Positions 31,084 through 43,500 of a DNA stretch of 64,000 bases are shown here, one piece after another. The stretch is taken from the NCBI GenBank assembly GCA_022266195.1, contig WHVY01000005.1, positions 3,038,001-3,102,000 of the forward strand, written 5' to 3'. Each line of letters begins with the position of its first letter. Within the stretch, counting starts at the first letter, position 1. Origin of the DNA: Tetranychus cinnabarinus (taxonomy: Eukaryota > Arthropoda > Arachnida > Trombidiformes > Tetranychidae). Made by a program: the position numbers and the translations under genes. The notes under the pieces are model-generated. The model searched no databases. It was not told where the DNA came from and saw only the letters and a program-made list of their open reading frames with translations.

Positions 31084-32583
31084 CTAATTATCTTTCCAAT
31101 CGCGAAAATGAACTTTCATCGTTTTTTTCACCATTCTATTTAGGGCATATTTCACTTCGTTAGATATTTCATATCCTTCTGGAATTGAAACTCGAAAATT
31201 TTGTAGAATTGAAACCAAATAAAGAAACAGTTCCATTAGAGCCAAATTTGCACCTGGACACATCCTTTTGCCACCACTAAATGACATTAAATTTGGTTGT
31301 TTGGCAACTAATGTCCCATCTTCATTGAGGAATCTTTCTGGTTTAAATGAATAAGGATCATTCCACAACTTTGGATCACGATGAACAGCCCAAAAGTTGA
31401 AAATAACTATTGCATCTTTAGGTATAGAATAGTTCATTACTTGTGTGTCTTGAGAAGCGCGTCTATGGACGTTGAGAGGAGCGATTGTTGACATTCGTAG
31501 AGATTCATAAATGAATGCCATTGTTAAATGCATTGAATTTCTGTCTGCATAATCAGGTTGACGCTCGAATCCAATGGTTTGCTTAATTTCATCTCGTATT
31601 TTTTGTTGGTATTCAGGATAAGTAATTAAATATAACATGATAAAGTTCAATACAAGTGTTGTAGTATCCGCACCAGCTGCGTAAAAATCAGCAGTATTTC
31701 GCCGCAATGTGTTCATATTGAAACTTGAGTCGGGATCTTTTTGTTTATCCATTTCTTCCAAGAATCCATCGATATAATCTTCAATTTCATGAGTTGCTTT
31801 CTTTTCCCTATGTTTACCAACTTCTATTGTGACTTTCTTTTCTAGCTCTTCCGAGCTGCTTGTGATCTTATTGAGTTCAGAGCTGAATTGAGAAGCCAGG
31901 GAAACCAAAAAAGTTATCGAGGGCATAAATACGAATTTACTGAAGTATGAGGCATTTTCGACAAGATGCTTCACACTCCGACACATTTCACTTGCCAGCG
32001 GATCATCATATTCAAAACGATGTCCGAACAAAAGGATTGATATATTATTCGCAACACTCAATTTAATCACTTCACCGAAATCAACTTCTGCACCATTCGC
32101 TGATTTTAGAGAGTCAATGAACATATTAATCTCTTGCTTCACTTTGTCTTCAAGCGTTTTTTTCCCGAAACCAACTTTCCGAAGTATTGTTAGAGCAACT
32201 CGTCTCTGTTGTTTCCAAGGTTCACCGGACATTTCAACTAATGACTGATCACGTTTGAATCCAGGAATAAAGCTTGTATTCGGACGAGCCAATAAATGAT
32301 CATTCCTAAAAGCTTCTTCAATGGCTAGCGCATCGTTTATCACAACAACATCAAACTGGCCACACTTAAAGCTGAATACTGGTCCATACTTTTTACCCAA
32401 TTCAGTAATTTGAATATACGCATCTTTCTTTATGAAGGGCAAGTAACCGACAAAAGGTAAGCCCCATGGACCAGGAGGAAGTCTTTTAAGTCGATAAATA
32501 AAGTTGAACAAATATTTGATCAACCAAACAGTTAAACAACCGAAAAAAATGTTTAATAAAGTTGGGTTTACGTTGAGAAACAT
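31084..32583 (-). CDS. Cytochrome P450, CYP2 clan, CYP392-like, intronless
   Basis: A single 499-residue open frame, normal for a microsomal P450. It starts with a membrane anchor (about residues 8-30) and the proline hinge LPPGPWGLPFVG (35-46). It has the C-helix WKQQR (123-127) and I-helix AGADTT (303-308) for oxygen activation. The ExxR motif is ESLR (360-363), PERF lies at 415-418, and the haem loop FSGGKRMCPG (435-444) places the thiolate Cys at 442. All key residues are present, so it should be an active endoplasmic-reticulum monooxygenase using NADPH-P450 reductase. The sequence style fits the CYP2 clan, and intronless CYP392 genes are expanded in spider mites, where some members oxidise acaricides and plant compounds (established knowledge). 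The substrate here is unknown. It is the only clearly intact enzyme gene within the fragment-rich region. Confidence 0.93.
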   Translation of the reverse strand: MFLNVNPTLLNIFFGCLTVWLIKYLFNFIYRLKRLPPGPWGLPFVGYLPFIKKDAYIQITELGKKYGPVFSFKCGQFDVVVINDALAIEEAFRNDHLLARPNTSFIPGFKRDQSLVEMSGEPWKQQRRVALTILRKVGFGKKTLEDKVKQEINMFIDSLKSANGAEVDFGEVIKLSVANNISILLFGHRFEYDDPLASEMCRSVKHLVENASYFSKFVFMPSITFLVSLASQFSSELNKITSSSEELEKKVTIEVGKHREKKATHEIEDYIDGFLEEMDKQKDPDSSFNMNTLRRNTADFYAAGADTTTLVLNFIMLYLITYPEYQQKIRDEIKQTIGFERQPDYADRNSMHLTMAFIYESLRMSTIAPLNVHRRASQDTQVMNYSIPKDAIVIFNFWAVHRDPKLWNDPYSFKPERFLNEDGTLVAKQPNLMSFSGGKRMCPGANLALMELFLYLVSILQNFRVSIPEGYEISNEVKYALNRMVKKTMKVHFRDWKDN

Positions 32584-33051
32584 GTTGATTACTAGATAGC
32601 AAGGAAAAGCACAATTTTATGAAATTTTTAGGCTGATACTGAGAGTGATTCACTTCATAAACCTATGATAATAATGCATAAATTGCATAATGCAAATTCA
32701 CTCATCTCATTCAGCCAAATCACTTTCGGCTGAAGCCAGAGTAGTAGTAAGGGTAGAGAGGTGCACCAGAGACAGGCAATAATTCTATCAACTGAATCAC
32801 ATTCATTAATTATATCAATTTTTTCTTGTGAAGGTATTTCACTTAATCTAATTTTCATTTTGGTATACAATTGATTGAAACACTTGCTATCGTTTGGTCG
32901 GCATAAGTTCGTTTGATCCCCTTCTTTTTACCTGCTTTTCCCCTTTAGTTTACCTAGATGGCAGTGTAACAAAAAAGCAAAAAATTATGGGGAATCGTAA
33001 TGGATAAACTCACTCATCAAATACTTTCTTTACTTTGGAGTTAATCTTATC
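32584..33051. other. P450 5' flank and intergenic
   Basis: Presumed promoter region of the minus-strand P450. No TATA box stands out convincingly in this AT-rich sequence, and the minus-strand frame at 32655-32870 lacks family resemblance. Confidence 0.4.
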
Positions 33052-34093
33052 AGGTCAACCATTATTACATCTATAAAGATGAAAAAGACTGTGGAATGGG
33101 TAAAACTGATGTAGATTCAACCAATGATACTTGCTCAGCTGATTATGAGTTAACTGAATCTGTTAAATTCGAGCTAATGAGCCATTATGAGGATCAAACT
33201 TTTCTGGCCAGGGATCGGCTTCATATTCATTGAAAGGAAAAGGACAAATGTTATCACATGACAGGGCATTGAGATTTTTCCAATATACAGCAATATCAAT
33301 CTGAAAAGATTAACCAACAGCCAATACCTGAAGCATCACCTTATAGTGAAATTGATAATAATAACAATGATGGGAAAACTGGAACCAATGGAGTAGTTTA
33401 CGATGAACATTGTCATTATGCATCAACCGAGATAGTTTCAACACCTAATCAACCACCAAAAAATGTTTTCAAACCCAAACCAAGTCCACCAGAAGTAAAT
33501 TCAAAGCCGCTCTAAAACTATCAGCAGCTAAACCAGGAGCTGATTTATTACCAGAAATACATCCATCAGAGAAGAAAGAATCGATCAAAAGTGGATTACC
33601 CACAACTTTACCACTCTTTAATTGTAATTCAAACAATGTAAATATGGAATGGAAGGTGAAAAAGTGTCCAGATGGAACCAGATATATAACTCGCAAACCC
33701 ATTAGAAATAAGATATTGAAAGAACGAGCACAAATTATTAACCAAGAACGGCTAGGATTAACAACGGATGACGATGCAATGTCCGAATTAAAAGTGGGTC
33801 GTTATTGGAATAAAGATGAAAGAAAGAAACATTCTGAAAGAGCAAAAGATCGAAAAAGGAAAGAAATGTTATTGCGACAAATTAAAATGTGTGCCGTTAG
33901 AGAGCACTCAGAGGAAAGGGAACCAAGAGTTAGTAAATTTATAGAGTATACCTCACATCATGGTGGTGGTGGCGGCGGTGGGGCAGGAAGTAGTGGTGGT
34001 AATCACTCCTCGTCTGGATCTAGTGGGTCCAATGATAAAAACCGAGCAATTAGAGAAACAATAAAAGGTTGTGCCATTAAAGGCAATGTTTAA
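33052..34093 (+). pseudogene. PDZRN3/4-like gene fragment, copy 2
   Basis: A TTATCAG acceptor precedes an open segment containing YKDEKDCGMGKTD, like the EKDSGMGKTD segment of PDZRN proteins. After breaks come SEIDNNNNDGKTGTN and PKNVFKPKPSPPEVNSK. A long open frame from about 33510 then encodes the conserved C-terminal part (EWKVKKCPDGTRYITRKPIR, LTTDDDAMSELKVGRYWNKD, ERKKHSERAKDRKRKEMLLR), ending with a Gly/Ser-rich tail and stop at 34093. The C-terminal motif matches PDZ-and-RING E3 ligases of the PDZRN family. RING, TRAF-type and PDZ regions are missing, and stops at about 33232 and 33516 break the frame. Retained intron-border sequence indicates DNA-level copying and not reverse transcription. 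The C-terminal 190 codons remain open, so expression of a short protein cannot be excluded. Confidence 0.78.
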
Positions 34094-35288
34094 AAGATAG
34101 GCCTACTCATGGTTTTACTCATCGATCTTGTGCTCGATCTTTGAGGTTTTTACGATCCGCAGATCGAGCTTGAAGATCGCCGTTCTTGCCATCTCTTTAC
34201 TGGGTTTTCATTGAAAAAATGTAAAAATATAACCGAATGTTCGATCCTCGAGGCAAAGAACTAAAGATTCAAAAATAGCGTATTGAAAGTGACATCTGAC
34301 TATGAACAAGTTTTTGGCTACCATAAAACAATCAAAAAACGTCAAACAGTCAAATGATTCAGTGTGACTCTGTAATTGTGCAAAATTGCTGAAATTAACA
34401 TTATCTATCGTACAATCAACACACAAGCGTAAATGAAAATTTTTGCAAGAAAATCTGAATCCATAGCTCTTCCTGCTTCCAACAGGACGATGATCCAAAA
34501 CAAGAGCAGCTGACTGATAAGTCTATGACTCTTTAAACAAAAGTTAACGACTTGTGAATCGAAGTTAAAAAACTGGTTAAAAGACTGACTTGATTCATAG
34601 CCAATGGAGGGCAGCACAAAAGTCAATAAGTTGGCGCCTTAAAGCAACTCTAACCTGAATGAATATAAAAGTTAAATAGTTTGATTTCATTTGATGACCT
34701 TCATTTGTTAACGTTTAGCCATCAATAATCAATATTTTATTGCCTAAAAATTGATTTCTTTCTTTGATTAATATTTTCAGAGAGATGATCGCACTTAAAT
34801 ATTATAAATATTCCAACTGACGCATTAACTTCTCAAGTCATCAGTAAAATTAGAACACAATTTTCCTTCAAGAGTTACTCATGAAATCCTTATTTTCCCA
34901 TTCAAATTGCTCGTAAAAGTTGAAAAAAACATTCATCTCGATGAAGCGTCAAATGAGGGAAAACTGAAGATTGTTTATTCACTTTCAACTCCTCGATCAT
35001 GCCATCAGTATCGTCATCATCACTTGTTCATCTTCAAACCATCTGCAAAGTTTTACCTTTAAACTATGGAAGCTCACGAAAACTTACCTTACATAATGCA
35101 ATGTGGAGTGATATTGGATCGAGTTGATGACACAGTCACAAGAATCACATCCAAAACAATTGCGTAAATTTGAGTCATAAAATTGACGTAAAATTATCAA
35201 ATAAGTTTCAAAATAAACTGGAAACTTCAGAAAACCTAACCTTTGATTGAAATAAAGATTAATTTGAGCCAATTTCATTCAGTCAGAA
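34094..35288. other. Intergenic with short repeat and weak coding traces
   Basis: Just after the PDZRN-like frame, GATCTTGTGCTCGATCTT (34124-34141) recurs at the junction inside copy 1 (12996-13013). The repeat copy lies at 34277-34425. A short open stretch with NIPTDALTSQVISKIRTQFS (about 34820-34890) follows an AG acceptor and may be a relic exon of unknown family. Confidence 0.45.
34277..34425. repeat. Short direct repeat, copy 2 (paired with 30192-30341)
   Basis: Nearly identical to 30192-30341, same orientation. It diverges after TACAATCAACA at the right end in both copies. Confidence 0.85.
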
Positions 35289-35690
35289 AATTCATCCTCA
35301 AATAAACAACCGACAATGCCTCCAAAAAAAATGTTTCTTTGGTATCCATTCGATTGAGAATATAGTAGATGCTTATCGCGAAGTTAATTTCGCTCCATCT
35401 TCAATAATTTCATTTCCATGTTGTTTTGTTTAGAGATAATGGTCATTGTAATGTTTCTCGTTGCTCTTTGGATGTGTTTAAAAGAGCGATCGATTGACGC
35501 TCAGGCTTAAGGTAACGAAATCTTCAAAACATTCTTTGGTGGACGATATTTGATTCTGTTGATGGGTCTCTTCTCAATATATACTGGTCTCATTTATAAT
35601 GATATATTATCTAATTCGTCGAACATGATCGAAACGTCATGGAAAGCCACAACATTGGTCAAAACAAGGTTTACCTGTTATTTTCGATGC
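35289..35690 (+). pseudogene. V-type ATPase subunit a (V0, 100-kDa) fragment
   Basis: IENIVDAYREVNFAPSSIIS is followed by FP, then after frame changes by DNGH (compare MFGDCGHG), FLVALWMCLKERSIDAQA, an in-frame TAA, and GNEIFKTFFGGRYLILLMGL with FSIYTGLIYNDILSNSSN. This is the characteristic membrane-region sequence of V-ATPase subunit a, which forms the proton half-channels of the V0 rotor-stator. Only about 120 of more than 800 residues are present. The internal stop and two frame changes mark it as a pseudogene piece. Confidence 0.88.
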
Positions 35691-36184
35691 GAGATGCGTA
35701 TGTTTAATTCAATCCAAAGCCTAAAGAAAATGAGGAAAATAAAATATTCTTGAATGAAAGTTATATTCATGATAAAATCGAGAGAAAAACAAAGTACAGA
35801 ACATCAATTTCAAGACATACTTTATCCTTAATGCTGATTAATTGTGCGATTGAACACTTTAATTACTGAAGGCTAAACCTGATTGTTGGTCACAGAGAAA
35901 CTTCCTCATAATTCTGAAAAAAAGAGAAAAAATATGATAAAAAATTTACGAGAAATGGTACCTTAAATTTTGCCTGTTTTATCGATCAACTGATTTGGAG
36001 TGTTTCCATTTTTTGAGACAAAATAATTGTATTCAACAAGTCTATTTGATTAAAGTTAAACTGTTGAAGCTTTCATTACAATATTGTAATTTGGATGTTG
36101 GCCAAGATTACGAGTGTATAATAGACTGGATATTGCAAGTTATCAACTTCCTCACTCCTAAAAATAAGATCACCAACATTTTCG

Positions 36185-37160
36185 CCATCTTCCTCCGCAT
36201 CTTTCCTCTGATCAGATTTTCATTTTTTTCTGCTTCCTTAACATTGCCAAAACATTTTGCTCTCGTCTCTCTGGAAAAATCTTTCAACTGCTTCGCCATC
36301 ATCATAACAAGATTAGACTTACTGATGAAAACTGTGTCTTCAACTTGGATTATCCAATTTGCCTTACCTATTAAATAATAATAACAACAATAAATGCTCA
36401 ATTAGTTTCATCGGACAACGGACAGTTTAACATTATTGGATAGTAAAATTGTTTTCATTTGTTATTGTATGTTAACCGGTATTTCAATTGATTAATCCTG
36501 CCAATTGGTTTTGTTAACTAAATGGGCAACAATTTTATCGAGGAAAAAATGAAGGTGAGTAAGATTTATTACTATTTTTCAATAAATAGCCAATCAGTTG
36601 ATGATTATTGTTGAACCAATTGGTGATTTATCAATTCACTAAATGGGTTAATATAATATTTTACTAATAACAAGACAAGACAGTAAAGAGTAAAATGTAG
36701 AGTATAAAATATTGAGTACAGTTTAACAATAAGTCATTCAAATTACAGTATATGTTCAATATAATCATTGATCATATTAGTTAATTATTAATAACGATAA
36801 GGATGTATACAGCATTTAACAGGACAATTAACCGAAAGATGGATTTACATTACAAATTGTGAACCTAAAAAAATGGGAACACAATGAATGTAAAGACAAA
36901 ATTAGATGGACATTTGAATTGATTGATTCAATATTGAACATTGAATCAAATTGTGAACACAATTTTGAGAGATTGTATTTTAGTCAATTGTTATAACAGA
37001 TTTGATGGATAATTGAAAGTTGATGAAAATGATAATTAAAAGTGTTTTGTAAAGCAGGGAAGGGAAATGAGTGAATATGGAAGAAGCTTTAGTTAAATGA
37101 ATTGAAATGATGAATCAATGCTGATTAACTTTCACTTGTTCAGATAACCGAAAATAAAAC
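36185..37160. repeat. Segmental duplication, copy B (paired with 10213-11045)
   Basis: This matches 10213-11045 in the same orientation, with an extra segment of about 140 bp near 36757-36905. It contains the second copy of the MGNNFIEEKMK exon-like segment with a GTGAGT donor (36522-36554). The minus-strand lysine-rich open stretch (about 36190-36390) is also shared, with an AG that could act as an acceptor next to GKANWIIQVEDTVF. Confidence 0.88.
36522..36554 (+). other. Possible orphan first exon with N-myristoylation-like start (copy B)
   Basis: The same 11 codons and splice donor as at 10548-10580. If either copy is a real 5' exon, this one has the FHOD gene as its nearest plus-strand neighbour, but no splice partner is visible and formins do not normally start this way. 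Confidence 0.25.
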
Positions 37161-40100
37161 GAAGGCTTTAACATAAAACGTTATCACTATCAAGATTATC
37201 ATACGATTATATATATTTTAACCTGTATTTCACGCTTTCATTATATTGGGTCAGTGTTTTGCCAGTTTTACCAACCAAGGAAAGGTGAAAGATGATGATG
37301 ATGATGATGAGATATACAAGGGAATGGATTGTGAAGATGAAGAGATGGTGATAATAATGATTAAGTTGAGAGTGAAAGAGAGGAAGAAAGGAAAGGAATG
37401 GAGAAGAAAAATGGCGATAAAAGAATGAAGAAGGAATGAAGATTGGTGGGTTACACGGTTATGTGGTTATATGGTTTTGTCTGGCTTCATCCTTTAGATT
37501 TACCTTTCATTATTATCATCAACGCTTCAAGAAGTTTTCAAGTTATTTTGTGATTCTACAGCTTCTTTAGACTGTGAAAAGGTTGTTTTCAGGGTTACCT
37601 TTGATCACCATCATCATCATCATCATCTACATCATTGGGATTTAAGATTAACATCAAACTTTTCTCTGATTCCAAAATCTTGAATCTTCTTCTTTCTTCT
37701 TCTTCTTCTGGTTAGGAGTTGGACAAACACCAAACAGATGAATGATAAGTTATCATTAAAGGATAATGGTGATGATGAAAAAAAGAGACTTTCCTTAATT
37801 GCCAGGTCCAGTATTATTACTTTCAACTGTTGACTTGCCAATGTACATGCAAGTTATCAATTGAAATTGTTCAGTCTCTTGTTATCATCCTCAGAAAGAG
37901 ATAGACAGAGGGAGAGAGAGGAAGAGAGAAACAAGTTGAAACTGATTGACATTTTTTTTCAGCCGTTGTTTAAGTTTGGGTTTGCCTTTATGTTGAAGGT
38001 GAAAGTTGTCTTGGTTATGGGTGACTGATGATGATGGTAATCATTGTAATCATCTTAACATAATTATTATTATTTATTAAATTAGGGTTTCTCCGTTTTG
38101 TCATTTTCTTACGTTGATTAACAACATTTTATCTGGTTGATGGTTTGGTATGAGTTTGAATGTTGAGAAAGTTGTATTTCATGTGTTGGACCCATTGGTA
38201 GAGTTGATAGTGGAAATGGATGAATGAGGATGATGATAATGATGAAAAAGAGTTTGGAATTGGGTTTGGATTGGAAATCTTTGAGTTTTTGGCTTCTCGT
38301 TTCACTGATTTTCTTGATTACATTTTAAGTTACATAATTGGTTAAGACGGTGATGACGAAGGTCTGATGGTAAAGGTGAGAATGATGATGAGCAGGATGG
38401 TGAAGAAGAAGAAGAAGACGATCAGAATGATGAGAATGAAGATGGTGAAAGAGAAAGTAAAGAGACCGTAGCTGAGTTAAAGTCCATTCTTAAAGTTACC
38501 AAATTCAAGAATTGTTGATCAAAAAGGAGAAGCTTAATTAATTGATGAAGCAAACAACAAATATAGTTTGCTTGGTTGATTGTGAACAACAGCAACGATC
38601 AACACAGTAATCAACAATCAGGCAGCAACAACAATGGTACCAACAATAACAAAAAGATCAACAAATTTGGCAACAAATTGTGTGAGATTAAGCCAACTTG
38701 GAACTTGATTACTTGATTCTTAATCATCATCATCTTCATCATCATCATCATCATCGTTTTCAGAATAAATCAAATCGTAACATGTTTATGCTATTATTGG
38801 TATGTAATAGAAAACAAGGAAAAATGAAGATAATGAAATTGATGAAAATGATGGTCACAATCAATAAAATATAAAAATACTTTGACTACACAAATTGATC
38901 ACAATAAGAAGATGAAAGACAGTAACTAAACATATTTAAAAATGAAACGTAATTTGGCTGGGTAATTTGATTGAATCCAATTGATTTCAAGTCCTCTTAA
39001 CAGCCTTTTGCCGTTTGAATAAATGATGGTGAAAGTGAATTATGAGAAATTGAAATACAGAAAATTGTGAACACAAAAAGAGAGAGAAAATTTAGAAGAA
39101 AAAAACTGATTTTCTGATCAAAAATTGATTTCAGGTTAAAGGCTGATTTGTGAAATGAATGAAAAAAGAAGTGATTTTCAACAAAAATGAATATGAAAAA
39201 TGTTATATAAAAAAAAGGGAATGAGAAAAAGATTGAAAGACTGATTAGGGTTGCCATAACAATGAGACTTGATGTCTCGACTGTGAACAATTAACCAATA
39301 GGTTAAAAGCAAATGTCTCTGACCCTTGCCGGTAACAGTAAGAAAAGGCAAAACCAGAAAACAAAAGTAAACTCTTTCTCATAACGTTAAGTTTAACCGA
39401 TTTTGTAACTTGGCACTTTATTTTCATCTGTGAATTCATATCCATCATCTTATTTATCATCTTTCAATAAACTCACTCAACTCCTCTAATAACACCTGAC
39501 TAAGGAGAGAGAGAGAGAGACAAATGGTGAGTCTAAACATCTGTCTTTCCTCGAAAAATGCCTTAAAAATGCCAATGTCTTATAAATGGTGACTGGTGAC
39601 TTGGGGGTAACAACTCAGCCATTTTGGTTTCTAGCAGCCAACGAGATGATAAAGTTACCTAGTGGCTTCTATCTTTCAACTTGTTTCAACCATTTCTCTC
39701 TCTCTTTCACCTCTCTTCCTCTTGTCTTCCTCTTATCTTCCTCTCTTTCTTTTTCTTCCATTTCTCTCTTTCATTTTTTTTTCTCTTCTCATTTTAAAAC
39801 TTCTATTTCTCTCTATCAAATCCAATCTCTAACCCAATACATATCTTCTTTCCTCTCTGACCAGTCTTTGCTCCTCTTAACCGGTTATTTGCTCTCCTCA
39901 TTCTCTCCCCCATTCAACCTCCCTCTATCTGTTTATCTCTCCCTTTCTCTCATTCTGTCTCTCTCTTACTCTTGGCTCCTTTTCATCCAAAATTCTTGAT
40001 ACTAGTTTTGAAGGGTCAAATAGTTGTTGTAAGGGAAGAGAACAACTTGACTCATAGTTTGGTCCTTTTTTTATTATATTATAAATATATCTTGCATTTC

Positions 40101-40516
40101 TTACAAAGAGCAAAGGTGAAAACTCGTGTTTCCCATCAACAAAATACCTTTACACAAATCTCTATTATTGCCTTACTTTAGTCTTTCTAGTCTTTTACTC
40201 TTCCATGTTACATATTTTTGTTTACCTTTGTTTTTCCCATCATCAAATCCTTTAACTAAAAGACTATGTTTTACAACAAATTTACGGATATTTTGTTCTT
40301 CACTTGTGACACATTGAGCTGATTATTGTTATTGTGTGTTTTCCTTCTTTTTATTATTAACGCATTTCGGATTACAATCATTTGTGTGTTAACCTGATAT
40401 TTGACAATTTAAGGTTATTAAATCTACTAATAATTTATCAACATACTCCATAATCATCATCATCTTAATCATCACCATCATTTTCATCAATCTTTATGCA
40501 TGTTCCTTTGTAAGTG
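37161..40516. other. Low-complexity upstream region of the formin gene
   Basis: This is rich in simple repeats: GAT/ATG at 37291-37310, CAT near 37606-37626, ATC at about 38723-38755, GAA near 38404-38420, GAGA near 37900-37930, and a long pyrimidine tract (39690-39990, CTCTTTCT-like). No protein-coding gene is convincing. The tract a few hundred bases before the formin ATG may be promoter or 5' untranslated sequence. Confidence 0.5.
39690..39990. repeat. Pyrimidine-rich (CT) tract upstream of the formin
   Basis: About 300 bp in which C and T dominate the plus strand, with many CTCTCT and TTCCTC runs. Such tracts occur in arthropod promoters bound by GAGA-type factors (family knowledge). Whether that applies here is inference. 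Confidence 0.6.
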
Positions 40517-43500
40517 ATGTTTAACGTTAAAATGGATAGGATGACACAAACATTGACTTGTAGGGTTCAATATCTAAACGATATTGATCCCTTTAGAGCC
40601 TCAACTAATTTCCCTGAGCCACCAAGACCTCCATTACACTCATTTAATGTAAATATACCATTAGTTAATCAAATTGCTGGAGTACACCGTCTTCTTCAAG
40701 CACCTCACAGAGTAAGTAATCAGTTAACAATTTCAATTAACCCCAAACAATCATCATTCCCTTTCCAGAGTAGCTAATCTAAAGTTGTTAGAGTAACAGA
40801 CTTTTTAGAACCACTTAATCAAAGAGTTCTTAAGAATAACAATTTTAACCGATTAACGGAAAGATAGTTTGAATAATTTACACATCCCAATTGACAACAA
40901 TCAATTCACCTTGATTATTATCCCATTATTTACCATTTAGTTTACCCAATGTCAGCCGTTTTTCTGGTTATTTTGTCATCTCTTCTAGAATCCTACTTTC
41001 CATAGTAATAGCGTTACGAGGAAACCAGCGATTGAAAATTACTCATTGATATTTGATTTATAATCTCGTCTTTTTGTTTGATCAAATTACAATTTAAATC
41101 AAAGTCAATTCAATTTACACGTTAGTCTGTTTCGCAGTGTGTTAATTGTAAACATTAATTTCTCTTTTCTCATTGTTGTTGATTCAGTTTGCTAACATTT
41201 TCACATGTAACTTTCAATTATTAACCATTGTGTTTCACACTTGCTTTTAGGTTCCTTTTTTTCGCAATGCAACAATCCTTATTATGTAACATCACAATTA
41301 AGAATAATTATTGTCTAAAACTGTCTCACTTTCAAGGTTAACACTGTACTAAATTCAACTAATCGATGTTTCAATTGATGTGTTTAACACACCAAAACAC
41401 GTTCACTTAGACAATGAAAAAAGCGCAACTGTAAATTGCTGCCGACAGAAACTTTCGCTTTCACATTTAACCATTCATAAAGTTGATTCAAATTAACCCA
41501 TCATGTTGACGATCAACAGCAACATCAATTATTGCAACTATTATTTCTTGCTTTCATTCCAACCAGTCTGCAATCAATTGAACTTTCACCATTTGATGAT
41601 CAAAAATTGAAACAATTTTTCTAACCTTTCATACTTTATGGTTAAAAATTCAAGGTAAATCGCAAATTCAGCCAAATGGAAGTCAAATTAACGCTTTCAT
41701 TTTTTCTTATTGAAAACTAAATTGTTGGGCGAGACTAACCAATTTTTACCTTCTTTTAATCATCCAAATTTCCATCAAATTACTGTTGGTTTAGTTTACA
41801 ATCGGAATGTGTAATCAAAGTGGTTAACCAAAAATTAGTCAAAAAAATGATCAACTTAATAATATCAATGCATAAAGGCCAGAAAGCAAACACAAAAGTT
41901 GGGTTTGAACATTGAGTTGAAGGTCTAACCAGCAAAAAGTTGCCATTTCAATTTATCTTGATAATAGATGAGAGAGTTTGATTGAAAAGTGAAAGAGTTA
42001 AAATTAAATGGCCAAAATTTGAGCCAATTTCAGGAATGAAATACAATACTGAACATTTAACTGAAGAATGAGAAAGTTTCCCGAAAACAATGTTAACCCG
42101 AATTAATGTTAAAACTGATAACTTTTTCCATATATTTAGCTACTTTATGTTCATTGTTAATGATGTTATCATTTTATATTATCATCGATATCGTCATCAT
42201 CTGATGTCATTATTTATCAATGTATACATTCAAACATTTAATAAATGAACTTTTTGTTTCTATCAACTTTTCCAAGTATTGTTCAACTGGAAACCTTTTT
42301 TTCCTCCATCTCTTCATCGTCTTTCATGTGAAACATTTCAATTTGAATTTTTTGTTTTCCATATTTCATGGTCCCTTTCAATTTTCATCCTGAAAGTGTG
42401 TCTTTCAATGTTTTACTTTTTTTGATTGTCTTTTGTTATCAATGAGTTTTCAGTTTTCTCAACTTTCCATCATTCAACAAATTTTCCCTTTTTCTTTGAC
42501 TTCATTTCAATATTGAAACGTAATTTCATGATATTATACACCTCATTTTTTGTGATATATTTGCAAGTTACTTGATACAATCACGAATCAAGCTTTACCT
42601 TTTTATTAATGAAACTTATTGATTTATTTATCATCATTTGTATCATCGTTGCACAAGTTTCATTTCAGATAAACTTAGATGATGGTAACATGAAATGGAA
42701 GAATTTTCAGCTTGAAATTATTCAATTTTATCGTTAAATATGCCTTTCCATGCCCATTAAGATATTGACTTATTTCTGGTTTCAATTTGTCAACAGTTAA
42801 ATTCAGGTTTTTTTCAGACTAAAATTAGTTTCAACTTTGAATTCAACTTTTCATTTTCACATTCAAAGTTTTTTTGTTAATCATTTGACAGTCAATTGTT
42901 AGTTTAATTTTGGTTAACTTGATCGACTCAACTGTCAACAATTTAGTTGATCAACAGAGTCAATTGTAAACCATCAAAAACTGGTTACCTTGAACAATTA
43001 TTTTCTCAAATCATAAGAAGCATTAAACGTTTAAACAAGAGCAATTTAAACTTATTAAAATAATCATTTTTGATACAATTATTTTTACCCTTTTTTTCAA
43101 CTTGCAACCATTTCTTGGTTAAACAATTTTGTTTCCTTATTCATCACCATTATAATCATGAAATCCGTCATTATCCAACATGATGATCATTTTAATCTGA
43201 TGGTCATCATGATCAAAATGTGTGCTATCCACACATTTTTGTCCACTTTTCTGTCTGATTATAATCATTAGTGTGATTATTATTTACGCTAACAATGACC
43301 AGAATAAGCAAAACCCAAAAAGCCTTTTATATATTTGTAGTTAAAGTCAACCAAATGTTCTCTTTAATTAACAAATATAAAACCTACCATTTAACTATGA
43401 AAATAGTAGTTAGACTTGTTAATTGTCAACTGTTAACTTGTTTAATCATTGAAACACCAGAAATTGTTTTAATTATTTCAACATTTAGATTAACTTAACT

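Noticed and set aside
32655..32870. Minus-strand 71-codon frame upstream of the P450
   Set aside because: No motif, no splice link to the P450, which has its own complete N-terminus with anchor and proline hinge.
37246..37428. 60-codon frame with Asp run
   Set aside because: Produced by a GAT repeat and purine-rich DNA; no homology.
39586..39999. 137-codon plus-strand frame
   Set aside because: It runs through the CT-rich tract, giving Ser/Phe/Leu low complexity; no domain or splice support.
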